Of a DNA stretch of 64,000 nt, positions 51,630 through 61,587 are shown one piece after another; positions within the stretch are counted from its first letter, which is position 1, and each line of letters starts with the position of its first letter. The position numbers and the translations under genes were made by a program. Source of the DNA: Thiodiazotropha sp040507005 (lineage in GTDB: Bacteria > Pseudomonadota > Gammaproteobacteria > Chromatiales > Chromatiaceae). The notes under the pieces were generated by a model. The model saw only the letters and a program-made list of their open reading frames with translations. It ran no database searches and had not been told where the DNA came from. The stretch spans positions 1 to 64,000 of the forward strand of contig JBEVVS010000053.1 in the NCBI GenBank assembly GCA_040507005.1, read 5' to 3'.

Positions 51630-52421
51630 ATGCTAGTCGATTCACACTGTCACCTCGATCGCGTCGGACTCGCCCCCTATGACGGGGATTTCGCTCGTTT
51701 CATGAGTGAAACCCAGGCAAATGGCATCGATCATCTCTTGTGTGTCTCTATCGATCTCGAATCCTGGCCGGCGATGGCGGCGCTGGTTGCGGACTATCCC
51801 CAGGTCTCCATTTCAGTGGGTGTCCACCCGAATGACAAGGATCGTCGCGAGCCGGATGTTGACGAGTTGCTTAGGCTCTCACGCGGTGAAAAGGTGGTTG
51901 CCATTGGTGAGACAGGTCTGGACTACTTTCACGGCGAAGGGGATCTTGATTGGCAGCGCTCAAGATTTCGCCAACATATACGGGCAGCCAAGGCGGCGGC
52001 CATGCCTCTGATCATCCATACCCGGGATGCCAGGAACGATACCATTCGTATCATGCAGGAAGAGGGGGCCGATGAGGCTGGCGGCGTGATGCACTGTTTC
52101 ACCGAGAATTGGGTAATGGCGAGGCAGGCCCTGGAGATGGGTTTTTATATCTCATTCTCCGGTATCATTACTTTCAACAACGCCAGTGAGTTGCGTGAAG
52201 TGGTAAAACAGGTGCCGATGGATCGCCTGCTGGTGGAGACAGACTCACCCTACTTGGCACCCGTGCCACACCGGGGCAAGCCGAATCAACCCATCCATGT
52301 GCGCCATGTCGCCGCACGTGTAGCCGAGCTAAAAGGGATCAGCGTCGAGGCTATCGCAGATATTACAACAGCCAATTTCTATCGCTGTTTTCCCTTGGTA
52401 CAACGACAACAACCCAGTTGA
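51630..52421 (+). CDS. tatD: TatD family metal-dependent deoxyribonuclease
   Basis: A 263-residue TIM-barrel hydrolase: VDSHCHLDRVG, GETGLDYFHGEG, PLIIHTRDA, GVMHCFTENW and VETDSPYLAPVPHRGKPNQP are the metal and substrate motifs of TatD/YcfH. It is a 3'-5' exonuclease or D-aminoacyl-type hydrolase in relatives. About 200 bases without a gene separate it from pilZ. It is the last gene of the conserved cluster. Confidence 0.94.
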   Translation: MLVDSHCHLDRVGLAPYDGDFARFMSETQANGIDHLLCVSIDLESWPAMAALVADYPQVSISVGVHPNDKDRREPDVDELLRLSRGEKVVAIGETGLDYFHGEGDLDWQRSRFRQHIRAAKAAAMPLIIHTRDARNDTIRIMQEEGADEAGGVMHCFTENWVMARQALEMGFYISFSGIITFNNASELREVVKQVPMDRLLVETDSPYLAPVPHRGKPNQPIHVRHVAARVAELKGISVEAIADITTANFYRCFPLVQRQQPS

Positions 52422-52433
52422 ACTAGACACGCT

Positions 52434-53639
52434 ATGCATAGAATTATTCCACTGTTGCTACTCAATGTTCTCTTCTCTTCTGTTTTATTCGCAGCGCCTG
52501 AAGCGCCTTCTGACAGCTATCGTGATCTGGTTATAAACACCGATGGTGGATTGGAAGCGACCACAACCGATGGTGAATTTTCCATACAGCTGGGGGGCAG
52601 AATCCTCGCCGATGTGGCAGTCTATGACGAAGACAAGAACGCCCTGGGTAATGGAAGTGAACTGCGTGACTTGAGACTCGATCTGGAAGGGCGTCTGTAC
52701 GCTGATTTTATCTATGAGTTCAGTGTCGACTTTGCCGATGGCGAAGCGGACGTCAAGGATGCCTGGTTTGCCTATGATGCCAACTATCCCTGGCAATTTA
52801 CTCTCGGCCACTTCAAAGAGCCATTCAGTCTCGAGGAACTGACCAGTAAGCGCTACCTGACCTTCATGGAACGTGCATTGCCGAATGCATTGGCACCGGG
52901 AAGAAGCATGGGGCTCGGGGCACATTGGCACGCAGAGCAGATGACCTTCGCCGCCGGTTTTTTCGGTGATGACTACGATGACGATGCGGATGATGAGGGA
53001 GACGAAGGCTGGGGAGTGACCGGTCGACTCACCTATGCGCCCTGGGCAGAAGAGCGATCGGTGCTGCACTTGGGTATGGCTGCCAGCTTCAGAAGGTTGG
53101 ATGATGAAGAGAAGGTGCGTTTCGACGTCAGACCGGAATCACACATCACGGATATTCGCTATCTCGATACGGGTAAACTCGAGCAGAGTCGTTCCTCAGT
53201 CTTGCTAGGTGTCGAAGGTGCATGGGTCGCTGGTCCGTTTTCGCTACAGGGAGAGTGGATACAAGCCAAAGTAGAGCGTGACGAGGGTGCCGATCCCACT
53301 TTTGAAGGCTGGTATATGCAGGCAAGTTGGTTTTTTAGCGGTGAAAGTCGTCGCTATAAGCAACGCGCTGCAAAATTTGGAAGGATACGCCCCCTTTCTG
53401 ATTCGGGTGCCCTGGAATTGGCGGTTCGTTTCAGTTCTCTCGATCTTAACGATGAAGAGATTGAGGGTGGTTCCAGTGATAGTCTTACCCTGGGACTCAA
53501 CTGGTACATCAATCGACAGATCCGACTAATGGCCAACACAATATTTGTTGAGAACGACCGCTTTGCCGATGCCGATGGTGACGTAGAGGCCGAGGATGAA
53601 CCAGCAATATTTCAGGTTCGGGCACAGCTTGACTTCTAG
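52434..53639 (+). CDS. phosphate-selective porin O/P family protein
   Basis: A 401-residue outer-membrane porin: signal peptide (MHRIIPLLLLNVLFSSVLFA), an alternating strand pattern, IQLGGRILADVAVYDED near the start, FKEPFSLEELTSKRYLTFMERALPNALAPGRSMG and a terminal strand ending QVRAQLDF with C-terminal Phe. OprO/OprP porins pass phosphate or pyrophosphate; anion choice here is unknown. A short acidic loop (DDYDDDADDEGDEG) is unusual for an anion channel. It starts 12 bases after tatD and is followed 13 bases later by a phosphonate-type binding protein gene. Confidence 0.9.
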   Translation: MHRIIPLLLLNVLFSSVLFAAPEAPSDSYRDLVINTDGGLEATTTDGEFSIQLGGRILADVAVYDEDKNALGNGSELRDLRLDLEGRLYADFIYEFSVDFADGEADVKDAWFAYDANYPWQFTLGHFKEPFSLEELTSKRYLTFMERALPNALAPGRSMGLGAHWHAEQMTFAAGFFGDDYDDDADDEGDEGWGVTGRLTYAPWAEERSVLHLGMAASFRRLDDEEKVRFDVRPESHITDIRYLDTGKLEQSRSSVLLGVEGAWVAGPFSLQGEWIQAKVERDEGADPTFEGWYMQASWFFSGESRRYKQRAAKFGRIRPLSDSGALELAVRFSSLDLNDEEIEGGSSDSLTLGLNWYINRQIRLMANTIFVENDRFADADGDVEAEDEPAIFQVRAQLDF

Positions 53640-53652
53640 GGCTTGACGTTTG

Positions 53653-54576
53653 ATGCGCGCACCAAGTAAAAAAGTCCTGTTGCTTGTACTAGTCCTCTCA
53701 TGGCTAATGCCGCTCTCCGCAATCTCAAGTAGCAGCAATCCTGAAACGCTTGTTTTGGGAAAGATCAGCCACAATCCCAAAAAGCACTATCGCTACCTGA
53801 AACCTCTACTGATTTATGCGGTGGAGAGAATGCGGGACCTTGGTATCCGCAAGGGCAAAATCCGTATGGCAAAAAACAAAGAGCAGATGGCTGATCTGGT
53901 GGCCAGTGGCGAAGTCGACTGGGTGACGGAAACGCCTATCGCCGCTGCCTATCTGCATGAGGAGAGCGGTGCCGAGATATTGTTGCGAAAATGGAAAAAG
54001 GGAATGCCGGAATATTATACGGTGTTCTTTTCCCGAACAGAGGGTTCAATAAAAAAACTGGAGGACCTGAAGGGAAAGCGCATTGCACTGGAGGACCCGG
54101 CATCGACGACGGCCTACTATCTACCACTGAATGCGATGCTACAGAGCGGGCTGATACCAGAAAAGCTGAATAGCTTCCGCGACAAACCGCAGCCGGACAA
54201 GGTCGGTTATCTATTTGCCCGGGAGGAGATCAATATCGCAACCTTGGTGCACAAGGGTGTGGTCGACGCCGGCGCATTCAGCAACCTGGACTGGGACAAA
54301 GAGGATCACCTGCCTACCCAATATCGTCAGGAGTTTTCAATTATCCATCGCCTTCCACCAGTAATCCGTGCAGTCGAACTTGTGCGCAGCGACCTGGATT
54401 CTGCTGTTAAAAATCGGCTTCAAGAGATACTGTTGAAGATCGATGATGATCCAAAGGCCGCACATGTCCTGAACGCCTATCAGAAAACTAAAAAATTCGA
54501 CAAAATGAGTGAGGATCAGAAGCAGTCGATATACGATATGTACAAGATCATGGAATATGTAGATCGATCTCTATAG
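53653..54576 (+). CDS. PhnD-like phosphate/phosphonate substrate-binding protein
   Basis: A 307-residue periplasmic binding protein from ATG 53653 with a signal peptide (VLLLVLVLSWLMPLSAISS). It matches the PhnD group: LGKISHNPKKHYRYLKPLLIYAVERM, DWVTETPIAAAYLHE, KKLEDLKGKRIALEDPASTTAYYLPLNAML and DAGAFSNLDW. There is no adjacent permease or ATPase gene, so it may present its ligand to a sensor, namely the GGDEF-EAL membrane protein 140 bases downstream, rather than to a transporter. That sensing role is inference from gene order. Confidence 0.85.
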   Translation: MRAPSKKVLLLVLVLSWLMPLSAISSSSNPETLVLGKISHNPKKHYRYLKPLLIYAVERMRDLGIRKGKIRMAKNKEQMADLVASGEVDWVTETPIAAAYLHEESGAEILLRKWKKGMPEYYTVFFSRTEGSIKKLEDLKGKRIALEDPASTTAYYLPLNAMLQSGLIPEKLNSFRDKPQPDKVGYLFAREEINIATLVHKGVVDAGAFSNLDWDKEDHLPTQYRQEFSIIHRLPPVIRAVELVRSDLDSAVKNRLQEILLKIDDDPKAAHVLNAYQKTKKFDKMSEDQKQSIYDMYKIMEYVDRSL

Positions 54577-54716
54577 CTCGAGTTCAGCAACCTGTTTGAA
54601 AAGGTCTTGGGCTTGAAGCGAAGCATACAACAATTTATTAATTCCAGTTGAAGGTCCTGTTTTTGAATGTCTGGATCAAGGCTGTAACCAAGCAATTTCA
54701 ATAAACGGCTAGCTCA

Positions 54717-57164
54717 ATGGCAAGAAGTCTCCAGTTTCGTTACACCGTTGCTATAGGTATGGGTATTGTCATCGTTACGGTGATATTGGCTGCCCTGTTC
54801 CTGTTTCAGTCGAAGGAACTGTTGTCAAATATAAAAACCACCACGGCATCAACAATGAGTGCCGCGCTTCATAATGAAGCCCAAAAACGGTTGATGAATC
54901 TAAGCGCAATTCTTAGTGAGGACCTGGTAAATCCACTCTACAACTTCGATATGCTTGCAATCTTGCAGCTGTTGCAGAGTGTTAGCGCTCTTGATGATGT
55001 AGCCTATGTCATGGTGATAGATCCCGAGGGTGTTATCGTTCACGACGGCAACGAGCTGCTGGTCGACTATGGTAAAAAAATTGAAGAGGCTGCGATAGTC
55101 GACTGGATCGGTAGCCAATCCTCACCATTGTTTATTGATACCGCTGAGCTCATGGAGATTGTCACACCCGTAGAAATAGCGGATGAGAAGCTGGGTTGGG
55201 TTAGAATCGCGCTGTTTAAAAAGGCACAACTGGAAAATAGCGCCAATCTGACCCAACAACTCGCTGTTCTGATATCCGAATCCCAGTTGCGTGAACGCTA
55301 TCTGCTTATTTTCGTCACCCTGATCCTGTTGTTGCTTGGGTTGTTGCTGGCTGCTTTTATTTCAAAGCGATTGGTGTCACCGATTCGGCAACTCACCGAT
55401 TATGTCAAGCGGGTCGGTGAAGGTGCCTACGGTATTGAGCTAAAGAAGAGTCGCAATGATGAGATAGGTCAACTGATCAGTTCATTCAATCGCATGAGCA
55501 GGGACCTTTCCAATACCTCGGTGTCGAGGGCGTATCTGAATGATGTGCTCAATAACTTACGCGATGCCTTGGTGGTTGTCTCGGTTGATATGAAGATTAT
55601 CATGGTCAACGATGCTGCCTGCGAAATGCTCGGCTACGACAAGCAGAAACTTGAGAGTATGTCCTATTATGAACTGATCGACAGCCGAGATGTAATTCGG
55701 GTAAAGACCTGGCTGAAACAACTTATGCAAAAGGATGTGGAGAGCATCGATACCAGGTATGTTACCGTCACTGGTTACTCTGTCTTGGTTTCTCTATCTG
55801 CTGCCTTTCTGCAACAATCTGGTGGCCAAGGGCATATTATCAGTGTGGCACAGGATGTCAGCGAAAGCAGAAAGAATGAAGAGCATATACGCTACCTGGC
55901 GCAATATGACGGTTTGACTAATCTACCGAACCGACAACTATTTCGTGATCGTCTCAAGCACGCGATGGATCAGGCGGAACGGGAAGAATATCTAATCGCT
56001 CTGATGTTCATCGATCTCGATCGATTTAAGAAGGTCAACGACAGCCTTGGTCATCATGCAGGTGATTTGTTGCTGAAAGAGACTGCGGTACGCTTGAAGA
56101 AGATGCTTCGACTGGGTGATACAGTGGCACGCTTGGGGGGTGATGAGTTCACCATTATTGCGGAGCAGATCAAATCGATAAACGACGGTACCAATATAGC
56201 GAAAACGCTGCTGCAACATATCCAAGAGCCCTTCGAAATCGATAGCAGGCAGGTACATATCAGCTGCAGTATCGGTATTGTCTTCTATCCTTTTGCCAAG
56301 GATGACATCGGTAGCCTGATACAGAAGGCCGATATGGCCATGTATCATGCAAAACGAAGTGGACGTCGGCAATACTGTGTCTACGATCATACATTTGGCG
56401 CAAATGAGGAAGGCATACTGCAGTTGGAGAGCGAATTGATGCAAGCATTGAAATCGAAGAGCTTCCATCTACTCTACCAACCCATTGTCGATACCCGCTC
56501 GGGTGAAACCGTCGGCATGGAGGCCTTGCTGCGTTGGGACCATCCAAGGCGTGGTGTTCTTGATCCTACTGAATTTCTTCACTTCCTTGAAAACACCGGT
56601 CTGATTATTGAGCTGGGGGATTGGGTACTGGAGCGGGCCTGTAGGGAGATGCTGGCTTATCAACGAGGCAGTGGTCGCTCGTTGCAACTGAATGTCAATG
56701 TATCCATGCAACAGTTCAACCAGGGCAATTTCTCCAACCGGGTTGAATCGATATTGAAAACTGTAGGTTTTGACCCAAAATGCCTTGAGTTGGAGATTAC
56801 CGAGAGCAGCCTGGTAGAAGATATTGAGATGAGCAGAAATGTGGTGCGCAGCCTGAAAAAATATGGTGTTCGTATTGCCGTTGACGATTTTGGTACCGGT
56901 TACTCCTCCTTTTCCTATCTCAGAGACTTTAACATTGATACCTTGAAGCTCGATACGAGTTTTATAAAGGGTCTACCAAATGATAACTATGCCATTGGTA
57001 TATGTACCGCAATGGTTAAAATGGCGGAAATAATGGACCTCAAAGTGGTCGCCGAAGGCGTTGAAAACTCGGATCAGATTGAATGGTTAATTAGAGAAAA
57101 CGTACAGCAGTGCCAAGGCTACTACTACAGCGAACCTGTCGCTCTGTCCGACTCTATCGAGTAA
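54717..57164 (+). CDS. membrane sensor with HAMP, PAS, GGDEF and EAL domains
   Basis: An 815-residue protein: TM1 at ~11-29, a periplasmic domain to ~190, TM2 at ~195-220 (LLIFVTLILLLLGLLLAAFIS), HAMP, a PAS domain (~275-390, LRDALVVVSVDMKIIMVNDAACEMLGYDK), GGDEF with intact GGDEF at residues 474-478 and EAL with intact EAL at 602-604 (ETVGMEALLRWDHP) plus DDFGTGYSS and EGVE. It could make and degrade c-di-GMP; which activity dominates is unknown. It follows a porin and a PhnD-like binding protein, suggesting a nutrient-linked c-di-GMP switch. Confidence 0.93.
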   Translation: MARSLQFRYTVAIGMGIVIVTVILAALFLFQSKELLSNIKTTTASTMSAALHNEAQKRLMNLSAILSEDLVNPLYNFDMLAILQLLQSVSALDDVAYVMVIDPEGVIVHDGNELLVDYGKKIEEAAIVDWIGSQSSPLFIDTAELMEIVTPVEIADEKLGWVRIALFKKAQLENSANLTQQLAVLISESQLRERYLLIFVTLILLLLGLLLAAFISKRLVSPIRQLTDYVKRVGEGAYGIELKKSRNDEIGQLISSFNRMSRDLSNTSVSRAYLNDVLNNLRDALVVVSVDMKIIMVNDAACEMLGYDKQKLESMSYYELIDSRDVIRVKTWLKQLMQKDVESIDTRYVTVTGYSVLVSLSAAFLQQSGGQGHIISVAQDVSESRKNEEHIRYLAQYDGLTNLPNRQLFRDRLKHAMDQAEREEYLIALMFIDLDRFKKVNDSLGHHAGDLLLKETAVRLKKMLRLGDTVARLGGDEFTIIAEQIKSINDGTNIAKTLLQHIQEPFEIDSRQVHISCSIGIVFYPFAKDDIGSLIQKADMAMYHAKRSGRRQYCVYDHTFGANEEGILQLESELMQALKSKSFHLLYQPIVDTRSGETVGMEALLRWDHPRRGVLDPTEFLHFLENTGLIIELGDWVLERACREMLAYQRGSGRSLQLNVNVSMQQFNQGNFSNRVESILKTVGFDPKCLELEITESSLVEDIEMSRNVVRSLKKYGVRIAVDDFGTGYSSFSYLRDFNIDTLKLDTSFIKGLPNDNYAIGICTAMVKMAEIMDLKVVAEGVENSDQIEWLIRENVQQCQGYYYSEPVALSDSIE

Positions 57165-57202
57165 GCTAACTGTTTTTTTATCAATCGATCTGCAGTTTGG
57201 AC

Positions 57203-58987
57203 TTAATGCCCAACATACATCTCGTCATACTCATTGGCATAACGTTCCAGGATCTTGTTGCGCTTCAGTTTAAGTGTCGGTGTGATTAAGCCGTTCTCCA
57301 CGCTCCAGGGTTCTGCGAGCACGGTTGCCCGAATCACCTTTGCGTAACCGGGAAAGTTGTCCAGGTGGTTATTGACCCGGGTTAACAGCTCTTTTTCCTG
57401 CTGTTCACTGAGGTTCGCGGGATCGAGACCTAGGGATTGTGCATGCTCGGGATTAAGCACCAGGATGGCGGATAAATAGGGTTTGCTCTCGCCCACCACC
57501 AGTACCTGTTCGAAGAGTGGGTCCATGGAGATGCACATCTCCATGTCGGCGGGGGGTACCTTCTCGCCGTTGGCCATGACGATGATCTCTTTCAGGCGCC
57601 CGGTGATAAAGATGTAGTCGTCCTCGATCTTCGCCTTGTCCCCGGTGTGGAACCAGCCCTCTGCGTCGATTACCTCGGCGGTGGCGGAGCGGTTGTTCCA
57701 GTAGCCCATCATCACATTCGGCGCCCGACAGAGCAGCTCGTCGTATTCACTGATCTTCACCTCGACTCCGGGAAAGGGCCTGCCCACGCTTGCCGGGAAA
57801 TTGTGTTGATGAGTATTGGCGGAGATGATTGGGCTGGTCTCCGTCAAACCATACCCTTGAAGTATCGGCACCCCAAGCCCGATGAAGACCTTGGCGATAT
57901 CGGGTGACAGGGGAGCGCCACCGGAGACGGCTATACGCAGGCGACCGCCCAGTTTCTGCTGAATCTTGCTGGCCACGATTTTTTCCAGCAGCGGCCAGAA
58001 CAGGAGTTTTGGCGACCAGCTTGCGCGGCCCTGTTGGTATTCGAAATTGTACCAGCCGGTGTCGACAGCCAGCTTGAAGATGGCACGGGCCACGGCGGAG
58101 TCGTTTTCAAGCTTATCCTGAATCTTGGCATAGACCCTTTCAAATATTCGAGGTACCGCAATCAGGATGGTGGGTTTAATGATTTCGAGGTCTTCTGCCA
58201 ACTGAGGTATCGAGCGTGCATAGGCGGTAGAGGCTCCGGCCATGATTGCCAGATAGTAGCCCACGGTCCGTTCCAGGGTATGCGACAGAGGCAGGAAGGA
58301 GAGAAAGGTATCTGTTTTATAGATATCGATAACTTCAATGCCGCTGTTGAGGTCCCATAATATGTTGTGGTGACTCAGCATCACACCTTTCGAGCGTCCC
58401 GTGGTGCCTGATGTATAGACGATGGTGGCCAACTCATTGGTCGAGACGTCGACTACCTCCAGTTCGTCGTTGGGTTGATCGGGCAGCCACTCATGCAGTG
58501 ACACCAGATGCGGTTGCAACCCCATCGGTTTAACCGGGTGCAGGGAGACGATACGGTTCAGTCCGGCCAACTGGTTACTGATCTGTTGCAGGTCCTGCCA
58601 CTGTTCGTTGTTTTCAATAAGCAGCAAACGCACTTCGGCATCCTGCAGGATATAACCGATATTTTCCGCGCGATCATTGGTGTAGAGAGGCACGGTGACC
58701 AGCCCCAGGCATTGTGCCGCCAGATCGAAGATAGCCCATTCACGGCAGTTGCGTAGCATCAAGGCGACGCGGTCGCCAGGTTTCAGATTCTCTTTGCGGA
58801 ATGCGGCTTGCCAACGAATCACCAGCTGCGCCATCTCGCTCCAGCTGGTCTCTTGCCAGGTTTCGCGATCTTCGTCGTACTGGATATAGGCAATCGCATC
58901 CGCTGTGCGATTCACCCGTTCGCGAAAGACCGCACCCAGGGTGTCAGCCTCGTTTAACAATATGTAATCGATATTAGGATTGTTCAT
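57203..58987 (-). CDS. fadD: long-chain acyl-CoA synthetase (AMP-forming)
   Basis: A 594-residue ANL-superfamily enzyme of the Faa/FadD15 type: P-loop-like TIVYTSGTTGRSKGVMLSHHN, GYGLTETSPII, and FHTGDKAKIEDDYIFITGRLKEIIVMANGEKVPP with the hinge and catalytic Lys region. It activates fatty acids to acyl-CoA. It reads in the same direction as the FadE-like gene 116 bases upstream and may act with it in beta-oxidation. The symbol is given for function; E. coli FadD itself is a different subgroup. Confidence 0.9.
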   Translation of the reverse strand: MNNPNIDYILLNEADTLGAVFRERVNRTADAIAYIQYDEDRETWQETSWSEMAQLVIRWQAAFRKENLKPGDRVALMLRNCREWAIFDLAAQCLGLVTVPLYTNDRAENIGYILQDAEVRLLLIENNEQWQDLQQISNQLAGLNRIVSLHPVKPMGLQPHLVSLHEWLPDQPNDELEVVDVSTNELATIVYTSGTTGRSKGVMLSHHNILWDLNSGIEVIDIYKTDTFLSFLPLSHTLERTVGYYLAIMAGASTAYARSIPQLAEDLEIIKPTILIAVPRIFERVYAKIQDKLENDSAVARAIFKLAVDTGWYNFEYQQGRASWSPKLLFWPLLEKIVASKIQQKLGGRLRIAVSGGAPLSPDIAKVFIGLGVPILQGYGLTETSPIISANTHQHNFPASVGRPFPGVEVKISEYDELLCRAPNVMMGYWNNRSATAEVIDAEGWFHTGDKAKIEDDYIFITGRLKEIIVMANGEKVPPADMEMCISMDPLFEQVLVVGESKPYLSAILVLNPEHAQSLGLDPANLSEQQEKELLTRVNNHLDNFPGYAKVIRATVLAEPWSVENGLITPTLKLKRNKILERYANEYDEMYVGH

Positions 58988-59103
58988 GCCGGCATCCCTA
59001 TTCTCTTTTTCAGAACCCCGATTTTTATCAGTCGGTTCATTCTGTTGTGGTTAGAGTAGCATTAACTTAGCCTATCCTGATCAGGGATGGAACTATTAAA
59101 TCC

Positions 59104-61587
59104 TCAAGCGGCACCCCGCTTGTTGATATTGGAGAGTTTTGGTGCTGATTTTTTGACATCGTCGGTTGACTCACCAAGATCACTGAAGGCATTGACCTGT
59201 ATGACTTGGCGACGTAGGCGGTCCGCTTCGTCGAGGGCTACTTTATCACTCTCACTGAGGATGCCAAGGGTGACGGCTTCCGTGATCAGATTACGAACGT
59301 CCCGGGATTTAAGCTGTCCTGCCCGTCTTGCACGACGTAGTGTCTTTTCATGGGGGGCCGCGGCAGTAACCGCAAACATTGCCTGTTCCAGTTGTCCTGC
59401 ACGTTGTCCTTGATCCTCCGTGATAAAGATGCCTTCGGTGAGCCTGTCCCTCACCTCACTTGGTGTGAGCAGGATGCGCGCGACCCGGTGGTCGAGCTTA
59501 TCGGTGGGTTTGTGGAAAGGGAGTCCCGTGGGAAATATGACCAGCCGTAACAGCCAGGCCAGAGGGCGTAGCGGCATATTACGTAACAGGCCACGTAAAG
59601 CGTGTTGATATCGATAGAGTGAATCCTCCATGGCCCACTGCATCAGGGACAAATCGCTATCAAGCTCACCCTCATCGACATAGCGTTTGAGTACCGCGCT
59701 GGCGATATAGAGATTGCTAAGCATATCGCCGAGTCTGGCTGAAAGGCGTTCTTTGCGCTTTAAGGATCCACCCAGGGTCATCAGGGCTGCATCGGCGGTT
59801 AGGGCGAAGCTGGAAGACATCCAGTTCAGGCGTTGAAAGTAACGTTTGCTGGGACCACCTCTGGGGCTTTCGGAGAGCCTTCCATGGGTAAGTCCGTACC
59901 AGAGTGTACGGGCAAAGTTTGTAAGCACGAAACCGATGTGGCTGAAGAGGGCGTCATCGAACTGGTTGAGCGCATTGTCGCTATCCGGGTTTTCCGCCGC
60001 CTCGAACTCCCTGAGCACATAGGGGTGGGCGCGAATCGCCCCCTGACCGAAGATGATCATACTGCGGGTCAGGATATTCGCACCCTCGACGGTAATAGCG
60101 ATGGGGATAGCCTGGTAGCCCCTGGCGATCAGGTTGTCGGGGCCGAGGCAGATACCGCTGCCGCCCTGGATATCCATGGCATCATTGAGTGCCTGTCGAT
60201 AACGCTCGGTGAGATGGTACTTGATGATGGCCGAGATCACCGCGGGAGATTCGCCACTGTCCATGGCGCTGAGGGTAAGCTTGCGCGCCGCGTCCATCTG
60301 ATAGGTAAGCCCGCCGATTCTCGCCAGTGGTTCTTCCACGCCTTCGAAGTGGCCGATGGGTTGACTGAACTGGGTGCGAACCGCTGCATAGGCGCCGGTA
60401 TAACGGCTGGCGCTCTTACCCGCCGAGGTTGAGAGTGCGGGGAGTGAGATGCCACGACCCTCCGAGAGGGATTCCATCAACATATGCCAACCCTTGCCCA
60501 CGCCATCGACGCCACCGATCACCCAGTTGATGGGAATAAAGACATCCCGGCCTTGAATGGGACCGTTCTGGAAGGCTAGGTTGAGGGGCATGTGACGCGC
60601 ACCGATCTCCACCCCGGGGGTGTCGCGGGGGATCAGCGCCAGGGTGATGCCAGGTTCAGGATCGTCGGAGAGCAGGCCTTGGGGATCCTCCAGCTTAAAG
60701 GCCAATCCAATCAGGGTCGCAACCGGAGCCAGGGTGATATAGCGCTTCTCCCAGTTGAGCTTGATACCCAGCACCTGGGTGCCATCGAACTCACCATAGG
60801 TGACCCGGCCGACATCGGGGATCGCGCCGGCATCGCTCCCCGCATGGGGATTCGTCAGGGCGAAGCAGGGCACCTCCTCTCCAGTGGCCAGACGATTCAG
60901 ATAACGCCCCTTCTGTTCATCGCTGCCGTATTGCAGCAGCAGCTTTGCCGGACCAAGAGAATTAGGCACCATGACAGTAACCGCCGCGGTGATACTGCGA
61001 CTTGCGATCTTCATCACCACCTGGGAGTGGGCATAGGCGGAAAAACCGAGACCGCCGTAGGACTCAGGTATGATCAGGCCGAAAAAACCGGACGCCTTGA
61101 TAAACTGCCAGACTTCGGGGGGGAGATCCTGACGTTCGTGGGTGATATGCCAGTCATCGAGCATTTCGCACAGTCTCTCCACCGGGCCGTCGAGGAACTC
61201 CTGCTCCCGTGAGGTCAGCTGGCATTGTGGTTGCTTGAGCAGACTATTCCAGTCCGGTTGTCCGGAGAAGAGCTCACCGTCCCACCAGACGCTTCCGGCG
61301 TTCAACGCCTCCTTCTCGGTGGACGACATGGAGGGCATTACCTGCTGGAAGGCGCTGAGCAGTGGCCTGGTGATCCAGCGGCGTCGAAGTTGGGGTTTGA
61401 GGTAGAAGAAGAGGGTGGCGGCGTAGACCAACCATAGGGGTAGGGCGCCCAGAGAGGTTACTAAATCAGCCAACTGCAGGCAGACCAGGAGGATCGGCGG
61501 CAGCAGAATCCAGACAATGGCCCGTGCGGATCCATAGGCCAGTCCCCATAGGGTTAACAACAGCAGCAATAGTCCCAGCATCGTCAT
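59104..61587 (-). CDS. fadE: FadE-type acyl-CoA dehydrogenase
   Basis: An 827-residue protein, the length of E. coli FadE. Two N-terminal hydrophobic segments (MLGLLLLLLTLWGLAYGSAR, TSLGALPLWLVYAATLFFYL) and an acyl-CoA dehydrogenase core with GFFGLIIPESYGGLGFSA, CFALTNPHAGSDAG, GIKLNWEKRYITLAPVA and QGGSGICLGPDNLIARGYQA, then a C-terminal DUF1974 region. It makes the first double bond of beta-oxidation. Its ATG overlaps the stop of the YiiX-like gene (ATGA), so the two are coupled. Confidence 0.93.
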   Translation of the reverse strand: MTMLGLLLLLLTLWGLAYGSARAIVWILLPPILLVCLQLADLVTSLGALPLWLVYAATLFFYLKPQLRRRWITRPLLSAFQQVMPSMSSTEKEALNAGSVWWDGELFSGQPDWNSLLKQPQCQLTSREQEFLDGPVERLCEMLDDWHITHERQDLPPEVWQFIKASGFFGLIIPESYGGLGFSAYAHSQVVMKIASRSITAAVTVMVPNSLGPAKLLLQYGSDEQKGRYLNRLATGEEVPCFALTNPHAGSDAGAIPDVGRVTYGEFDGTQVLGIKLNWEKRYITLAPVATLIGLAFKLEDPQGLLSDDPEPGITLALIPRDTPGVEIGARHMPLNLAFQNGPIQGRDVFIPINWVIGGVDGVGKGWHMLMESLSEGRGISLPALSTSAGKSASRYTGAYAAVRTQFSQPIGHFEGVEEPLARIGGLTYQMDAARKLTLSAMDSGESPAVISAIIKYHLTERYRQALNDAMDIQGGSGICLGPDNLIARGYQAIPIAITVEGANILTRSMIIFGQGAIRAHPYVLREFEAAENPDSDNALNQFDDALFSHIGFVLTNFARTLWYGLTHGRLSESPRGGPSKRYFQRLNWMSSSFALTADAALMTLGGSLKRKERLSARLGDMLSNLYIASAVLKRYVDEGELDSDLSLMQWAMEDSLYRYQHALRGLLRNMPLRPLAWLLRLVIFPTGLPFHKPTDKLDHRVARILLTPSEVRDRLTEGIFITEDQGQRAGQLEQAMFAVTAAAPHEKTLRRARRAGQLKSRDVRNLITEAVTLGILSESDKVALDEADRLRRQVIQVNAFSDLGESTDDVKKSAPKLSNINKRGAA

